A stretch of DNA of 64,000 bases from Diphasiastrum complanatum (lineage: Eukaryota; Streptophyta; Lycopodiopsida; Lycopodiales; Lycopodiaceae). Location: contig CM055110.1 of the NCBI GenBank assembly GCA_029204225.1, positions 42,947,862-43,011,861 on the forward strand, given 5' to 3'. The notes under the pieces were generated by a model, which was not told the origin of the DNA, searched no databases, and saw only the letters and a list, made by a program, of their open reading frames with translations. Positions 58,286 to 64,000 of the stretch are shown one piece after another. The translations under genes and the position numbers were made by a program. Each line of letters opens with the position of its first letter. Within the stretch, counting starts at the first letter, position 1.

Positions 58286-58361
58286 GTGGGGTCATCGAAG
58301 GCTTGGAAAGCACTATATTTGACAAAACCATCTAAAAATTTTGACTGGAAAGGAGCTTTTT

Positions 58362-58364
58362 TGT

Positions 58365-58395
<31 letters not shown>

Positions 58396-58402
58396 GGGGG
58401 GG
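58362..58402. repeat. (TG)n followed by 24-base poly-G
   Basis: About nine TG units pass directly into an unbroken run of 24 G (58379-58402). A GC-rich block with inverted words GGCCTTCCA and TGGAAGGCC follows (58405-58475). The G run could form a quadruplex. Confidence 0.95.
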
Positions 58403-58515
58403 CAAGGCCTTCCACCCGCCCTCGGGCAGGGCCTGACCTGCATGGAAGGCCCGAGGGGCTGAGGCCTTCCCCTGCGTAATGACAGGTCTGAAATTTTGAT
58501 TTCTCCTACATTTTT

Positions 58516-58620
58516 GATAGAATTGCTGATGCTATTACTCAGGGATGAGACAGAATCACTGATACTATTACTCAGGGATGAAAATCCTGGAGTAGTTTTT
58601 GACAGAATCGCTGATGCTTT
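58516..58620. repeat. 33-bp tandem repeat, two units plus a partial
   Basis: Units at 58516-58548 and 58549-58581 share AGAAT(T/C)(G/A)CTGAT(G/A)CTAT and TACTCAGGGATGA. A partial copy starts at 58601. In the minus frame it would code an 11-residue repeat SDSVSSLSNSI. That frame also crosses the microsatellites, so I do not call a gene. Confidence 0.85.
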
Positions 58621-58784
58621 CACAATGAAGCAAATTCCACCTGTGGAGGTGCATCAAAAATACAAAGAATAATTGAAGACTTGGCATTACGTGGGAGTCA
58701 AAGTGTTCAATTCTGATTGTGTAAAGAGAAATACACATGTGATATGTTGTGATGGTGAAAAACATCTCACCTACAAGTCTTTTT

Positions 58785-59120
58785 TTTTTTTTAATTCTCT
58801 AGTTGCAAGTCTTTTTTTTTTAATTCTCCAGTTGCTTGCCTGACAAGGTAAGAATTTTCTAGCATGTGCATGACTAAGAAGACATCCATGGCATCCTCGC
58901 TAAATAGGATACATTGTTTTCGATTGTGTGATTGTGTGCTTGCACCTTAGAAGTCAATCGTGTGCTCTTTGCTTGGAGGCAATTGTTTTTGGTTGCCACT
59001 TATCTGTGTCACAAGCCTATCTTTGTGGTTGGTGTTAATTGCTACCTACTTTTCAAGGTCGTTGTGCCCTAGCCTTTGAGGTCATTGTAATGTATCCCAC
59101 AACTATAGTTGTTACCCAAC
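58785..59120. other. non-coding, two poly-T tracts
   Basis: Two nearly identical words AAGTCTTTTTTTT...TTAATTCTC(T/C)AGTTGC follow each other near 58777 and 58807, a small tandem duplication. Nothing else was seen. Confidence 0.6.
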
Positions 59121-59125
59121 GGGTT

Positions 59126-59183
59126 TGGTTGAGTTAGTTAGCTTGGCATTCAAAGTTTTCATTGGTCCCAAGTTCAAGCCTCC
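59126..59183 (+). repeat. possible tRNA-derived SINE head
   Basis: TGGTTGAGTTAGTTAGC resembles a tRNA A box, and AGTTCAAGCC (59171-59180) resembles a B box, about 35 nt apart as in a tRNA. The body of a SINE may follow toward 59400, but no tail or target duplication was set. Confidence 0.35.
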
Positions 59184-59189
59184 CCTTGA

Positions 59190-61910
59190 AAACCAAGAAG
59201 CACAACTATGGTTGTTGCCTACCCTTTGGGTTGTGCAGACGCCTACTCAACCTCTATAATGCACTCATCCTCAACAGTGATTGTTATTCGAATCGACCTT
59301 TCCAATGCCAATAGATGTTGGCCTTAGGGCAACTCCATTGTCTGCTTGCCCCCTTTGGATTGTTTCTCTTGAAGCCACATGCCGCATGAGTTGGAAGCCT
59401 TGCTCATCTTGGTCATTAGTGAATGGTGCCTATAATTTGGGACAATCATACAAAATGCTCATCTCTTGGGCCTTTGTGCTAGTCCTTTGGTCCACGAGGT
59501 ATGCACCTTGATGCTGATCCTTGGGACATTGTTCCAATCTTGACGCTCATGCGTTTGCATGCCCAGTAAAGTACTTACTTGAGGTTGGGCCCAAAAGATG
59601 CACTTAAGTTGCTCTTAATGGACAAAGAGGAGTGACACCTCCATAATGACAAGTCAACAAGAGGCTCTTGAAAGGGGATAAGGCTCATTCTTTTAACTTT
59701 GACCAATAAATGTCATCCATATAAAACAAGTGACTTGTCAAGATTGTATCTAAAAATAGTCCTTTGATAGTCACAATATAGAACTTACTTCCCCCGAAAG
59801 AAAAAAAAAAAAAAAAAAAAAAAAGGCGTTCTTTTGGGTCTTAGTGACCCACCCCCAAATTGCTTTCTGGTGGAATAAGGCCACCAAGAGATTGCTCCAT
59901 CTTGGCTATGTCCCTTGGACATACCAACAAACTATTTGCTTAGATTGTAGATAATAAGAGCATTCCTTCCATGTGGCATTAGTGACCTCGACTAGTATCT
60001 TCGCTGCAATGGACTAAAAGCCGCCCGAAGTGTGCTCAACTATCTTAGAATTTGAATTGCATACCGTGTTTCCAATTGTAGAGCTTTTCTTACTTTTAAC
60101 TTTCCTAGAACATGTTATGTTTCATGATCACTCTTATATTTGAGATTTCCTTTCTAAATTTACCTTCCAAATTGACTTTTTGAATTTGCCATTTGATTGA
60201 CATTTTGCATAAGCCAATAAAACCTTTCAATTGCTGGCAAGCTTGATCCCGTTATAAAAAATATGAGGCGAGCTTGGAAAGTAGTAGAACGGAAAGCATA
60301 TCCCTAGGCCATACTATTCTGCTTTAGTAGATCCAACCGAAACGCATCCACCTCGTGATGCATGCAGAACGTAAACAATCCTGATGCTTTGGCAACGTGA
60401 TCCATCCAGAATCTAAATGAGATACTCCTCATCCCGTCGCTTTCCAGCTACAGGGGCAGCAGTTTAGAAGCAAGTGTTGTGACTCGTGAGTGCTGGCTGG
60501 TGTTGGTGGCTGCCATCGATAAGACTAAACAACGTCTTCTCTTTAAGAATACAGCCAGCAGCTGCTGATTAGTAATAATATATGAAGCCATCTGACTTCC
60601 GCCTGTCTGATCACTTGCCTTACACGCTTGGCTGCACCGTCACTTGCCTAGATGCTCGGCCCAGCCAGTGATGATGGGCCATGGCCATCCCGGCCATGGC
60701 GCAAGCTTCCGCAGCGCATTCCTCATTCCTAAATTCTTATGTTAAGAGCTAACAAACATTCACATAATATTCTTCGCCTCCCAAATCCAAAGATATGCTT
60801 CCATACCCAAAAATTTAAACTTAATCCCTTGGTCAAATAATGGAGAATTTCACAAACACGTGAGATTACAAGAATATGTTTCCAACATACATGCTCAAGA
60901 ATGTGTTCATAAAGGCAACCTCCATTGCCTTGAGAATGAAAAGATCGGGCCTTCATCCAAGAGTGCTCACTGCTCACTGCTGGGTGCCTGACAGATGCAA
61001 GCATTTATGAAGCTGGACAGACCCCACTCTAGTAATGTGGAGGTAGCCTAGGTTGGTTCACGTCCATCCATGAAAGCCACCACTCCTCACAAGAGTTGAT
61101 ATATGCTATCCAAGCCAGCTTGCTCATGACCCATAAGCTTTCCCAATGGTGGTGGGAAGTACATAGCTTGAGCCAACCCCTATTACATAAAACTAATTGC
61201 TTAGTCATTAATTTCTTGGCATACTCATGCGATGTACTAGGTACAAAATGACATCTTATTAGTCAGATTGGACCAAATATTGTATTGTTACATCCCATCT
61301 CAAACTTTTACCTTTGTTTCCAACAACTTAGTTGAGGAAAGATTGACATCCATGAGACAAGAGTGAACCAGGAGTAAGCAACTATGACTACCAACAACAT
61401 CTATAAGACCCAAAGGGCAAGTTTTTAAAAGCCTGAGGGATTTTGAATAGAGAGCAAAATTAGCCTCAAAGGGTAGTCTTCAAACTTACTCCAAGCAACC
61501 ATGCCTAAAAAAAACCTTCAATTTTAGTCCTATCAACAATGGCCTTGAGGGGTGGACCACATCCAATAGAACAATGACTTAAAAAGGGACAAGAGATTCA
61601 CACATGCGTGCGCCACACACACACACACACACAAGGACTCATCAAACATGGACGAGCAAACAAACCAAGTTTTTTCAAATACTTTGCTAAGTATTCTTTG
61701 ATAATGATTATAGTAGCTATTCATCTTTGCATAGTAGCAAGAAGTGTCATAGACCTAGCTTGGGAGTCCCAAATTGCTCCCAAAAGATTCATCTTGAAAA
61801 CTCTCCCCATGGAACCATTTGCCTAGGAGAGTCCTATAGTATATCTAGATGAACATGGCTAAACCTCATACTTGTGAAAGAGGTTTTTAAATTTGGCTAG
61901 GTTGTGATAA
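59190..61910. other. non-coding stretch, nothing recognised
   Basis: It contains poly-A of about 25 (59800-59824), a GC-rich palindromic cluster (GGCCATGGCC with GGCCATGGC, 60680-60708) and (AC)n near 61616-61633. The frames at 59281-59511, 60729-61004 and 61533-61826 have no known motifs. Confidence 0.5.
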
Positions 61911-61913
61911 AAT

Positions 61914-63290
61914 TTAATGTAATACCATGAATCGAACCAATAGCAAGGATATCTCACCTGAACATTTCCCATATCCAGGAAAGTTGTGCATCATCCACAT
62001 CAAGATCCCCTTTACCACAAAATCTCTTTGTCTCAGTGGTCTTGATATATCGCTCACTTGGACTCCTTGCCATAGAATCTTTAGCTTATTTATCAAGGGA
62101 GCCATATACACATCCATATTTTTTGCCTTGTATTTAAGGGCGAGCATTAGGTGCCCCTTTTTTATACTTAGCCAAGGGAGGATGTTGTAATTTACAAGGA
62201 CAACCAAGTGGACCATGATGTGGAGCGCAAACCAAATGGATTCACACCATCCATCGCCAACCCCAAATGCAAATGGAAAGGCTCATCCCTAAACTCATGT
62301 CAAGTAGCACCCACGTGCTTCCATGTTAGAGAATCGGCAGGGATCCTCATAGTATCGTCCGATGAATGATTGTTCGAATGCCATGTCATTAGCTCCACGA
62401 TGGAATTACACTTAAACATGCGACGTATCCTGGGTATGATGGGAAAATGTCTTACCACCTTGGTGGGTATGGTCGCTCCTTGTAAATCTTGTCTGTAGTG
62501 GTGTTCCCCACAACGTGGACACGTGCTTGCCTCCTGAAACTCATCTCGATATAAGATCTGATCATTGGGACATGCATGAATACTCTTGTAATCCATGCCG
62601 ACCATGGACAGCATTTTCTTGGCTTCTTGTCGACACGTCGCCATGGTGTTATTTGGAGGCAACATTTTCTTGAGCAAACAGTGACAAAATATATATTTAT
62701 GTAATTAGCTATATATAGTTTCTCGCAACGCATGAGAAAATAAAATGAGATGAGAGCAATTTGTCTATAACACACATGAAGCTAGCAAGCTTGCCCAAAC
62801 AACTCCGTGACACTCGCATCCAACCACCTGTACTTAGTTTGTAAGCTCAAAAGTAGCAAAAAAGCTCGCAACTTTGACATTTGTCCACCCTTGTACAAAA
62901 AGGAGTGGATGCCAAGCCACACATCATCTATTCTTCCCTTGTCAATGTGGCCTCGGGTGGGTTTGTGAAGAATGATTCCATCATGTTATCCATGTCCCCC
63001 TCGTGATCATGCGCTGTGAATGGACACATCCTCGTGTACTGTGTCTCCTCGGGACATATCTTCGTGCAAGTCCATGGGTGGTGTATGCGAGAAAAGTTAT
63101 GGCTCTCTTGCACATTTGAATCTTGCAGATTGCATGGCAACATCTGGTTGAATTCTTCGATAGTCATGTGAGTGTGAGTCATCATCCTACACAAGACAGG
63201 TGCAACGATAGTCATGAATAGCAAGATATTCCTCCAATCAGAAAGGGCGCCAAACAACATACATGGAAAGGAGTGTGCAGTCATGTTTTT
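61914..63290 (-). pseudogene. En/Spm (CACTA) TNP2-type transposase, broken
   Basis: Frame 62677-62300 shows YKSIHACPNDQILYRDEFQE, CPRCGEHHYR and FPIIPRIRRMFKCNSIVELM: the zinc-like and R-x-F-P-x-I-P-R segments that begin the TNP2 transposase domain. An in-frame TGA near 62295 follows. Then GLAMDGVNPFGLRSTSWSTW keeps the signature D-G-x-N-P-F-G. After a frameshift near 62215, frame 62216-61914 gives YNILPWLSIKKGHLMLALKY, MDVYMAPLINKLKILWQGVQ and MMHNFPGYGKCSG. Frame 63284-62928 upstream is probably the N-terminal region. The transposase cuts and pastes elements with CACTA ends. This copy has one stop and at least two frameshifts. Confidence 0.88.
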
Positions 63291-63299
63291 TTAACTCAC

Positions 63300-63797
63300 C
63301 GAAGAACTGACTTCCGTCCGCACAAATAATGACTCTCTCAATTTGTCCATACATGCGAACATGTGATATATTGGTACATCGCTCTCATCGCAGTGCATAC
63401 TTACAGTGTGTGCATGGGCATGGTATTCTCTAGTCTAACCAGGCCTCTGATCCAATATGTGATGGTCTTGCATCATCATCTGAAGATGAGGAACATGAAC
63501 TCGCCATTTGCATCAGTGCACCTTGATAGTTGACAATGGATGGAACACAAAATTAGAAATGATCAGCAATACATAAAACAAACTAATTGAATGCATTGAG
63601 ATGAATACAAGACATGTATATAATAGCTAAATTTGAGTCTAGTGCAACTAGTCTCTCAAATTTAGCAATACAAGATAAATTAAACCAAATTTTAAGATCA
63701 TTCTAATTAAATCCCTACTCATTTATATTTGTGACAAGGCCAACTACAATTTTGTGATCCATGCTCATTGTTTGTGAAGACCAACTGCAATCTTGTG
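63300..63797. other. presumed upstream part of CACTA element
   Basis: A minus frame near 63300-63355 reads RMYGQIERVIICADGSQFFG, which might extend the transposase. The remainder has no recognised frame. No CACTA terminus is visible before the window ends. Confidence 0.35.
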
Positions 63798-63902
63798 AAG
63801 AGCGAGGCTAGCCATGTAATGATGCACATAGGCAGGGATTGGATTATGCCTACATGTGCTAACCATGCCTACGTGCATCATTACATGGCTAGCCTCACTC
63901 TT
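63798..63902. repeat. 37-bp inverted repeat with 31-bp loop
   Basis: 63798-63834 and 63866-63902 are reverse complements with two mismatches. The core is GAGGCTAGCCATGTAATGAT in the left arm. The loop also repeats ATGCCTACATGTG. It lies about 500 bp upstream of the CACTA transposase and could be subterminal structure of that element or an independent foldback element. Confidence 0.93.
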
Positions 63903-64000
63903 CAGTTCTCCTAAACCAATGAAAACTGAGATTTGCATACTATTCTACTTCTGTGTCCAATTGAGGGGTTGCACGAGGGGGCGGGGAGTGTTAAGGGGTT

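Noticed and set aside
58243-58623. Minus frame with Ser-rich and poly-Pro segments (126 codons)
   Set aside because: It spans (GA)n, poly-G and a 33-bp repeat. It looks like chance, with no domain.
60680-60708. GGCCATGGCC palindromic cluster as a regulatory site
   Set aside because: Short GC-rich palindromes of this kind arise by chance in a locally GC-rich patch. No gene is adjacent.

Overview
This is land-plant nuclear DNA. The evidence is a WRKY zinc-finger exon with the plant-specific intron position, Ty1/copia and Ty3/gypsy elements of plant type, an En/Spm (CACTA) TNP2-type transposase, and long (AG)n tracts in AT-rich DNA. I cannot name the species. Most recognisable coding sequence is broken retrotransposon. 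Only two stretches look like host genes: the WRKY exon near 39 kb and a candidate leucine-zipper regulator exon near 56.5 kb.

Layout, left to right. 1-6.2 kb: a decayed minus-strand copia element cut by the window edge, a plus-oriented LTR-like block, a 106-bp minisatellite, and two further copia pieces. 6.2-7.9 kb: a long inverted repeat whose arms carry CACTACTGG termini. 9.8-11.2 kb: opposed gypsy gag and protease remnants. 14.2-18.9 kb: a minus-strand gypsy element with two internal deletions, followed to about 19.8 kb by its presumed leader/LTR. 20.4-24.3 kb: a copia RT scrap, an LTR with adjacent primer-binding site, and several open frames I cannot assign. 27.2-34.3 kb: two minus copia fragments, a degenerate repeat, and the best-preserved plus-strand copia element.

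34.3-44.2 kb is mostly anonymous DNA with one possible AN1-finger relic, the WRKY exon and its 167-bp (AG)n intron tract. 44.4-49.1 kb: a gypsy integrase scrap abutting a minus-strand copia element with a 5' LTR. 49.2-54.3 kb: an older gag scrap, then a plus-strand copia element with 5' LTR, TATA box and primer-binding site. Its integrase is split by an LTR nearly identical to the one at 21.4 kb. 54.3-61.9 kb: the candidate regulator exon, simple repeats and SINE-like heads. 61.9-63.3 kb: a broken CACTA transposase, then a 37-bp inverted repeat close to the right edge.

The retroelement genes do not act together here. Every polyprotein has stops, frameshifts, deletions or lost catalytic residues, so the window records layered insertions. 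The least explained signals are the CACTACTGG-bounded inverted repeat, the palindrome CACACGTGTG repeated seven times in LTR-like DNA, and the unassigned frames at 22.1-24.0 kb.
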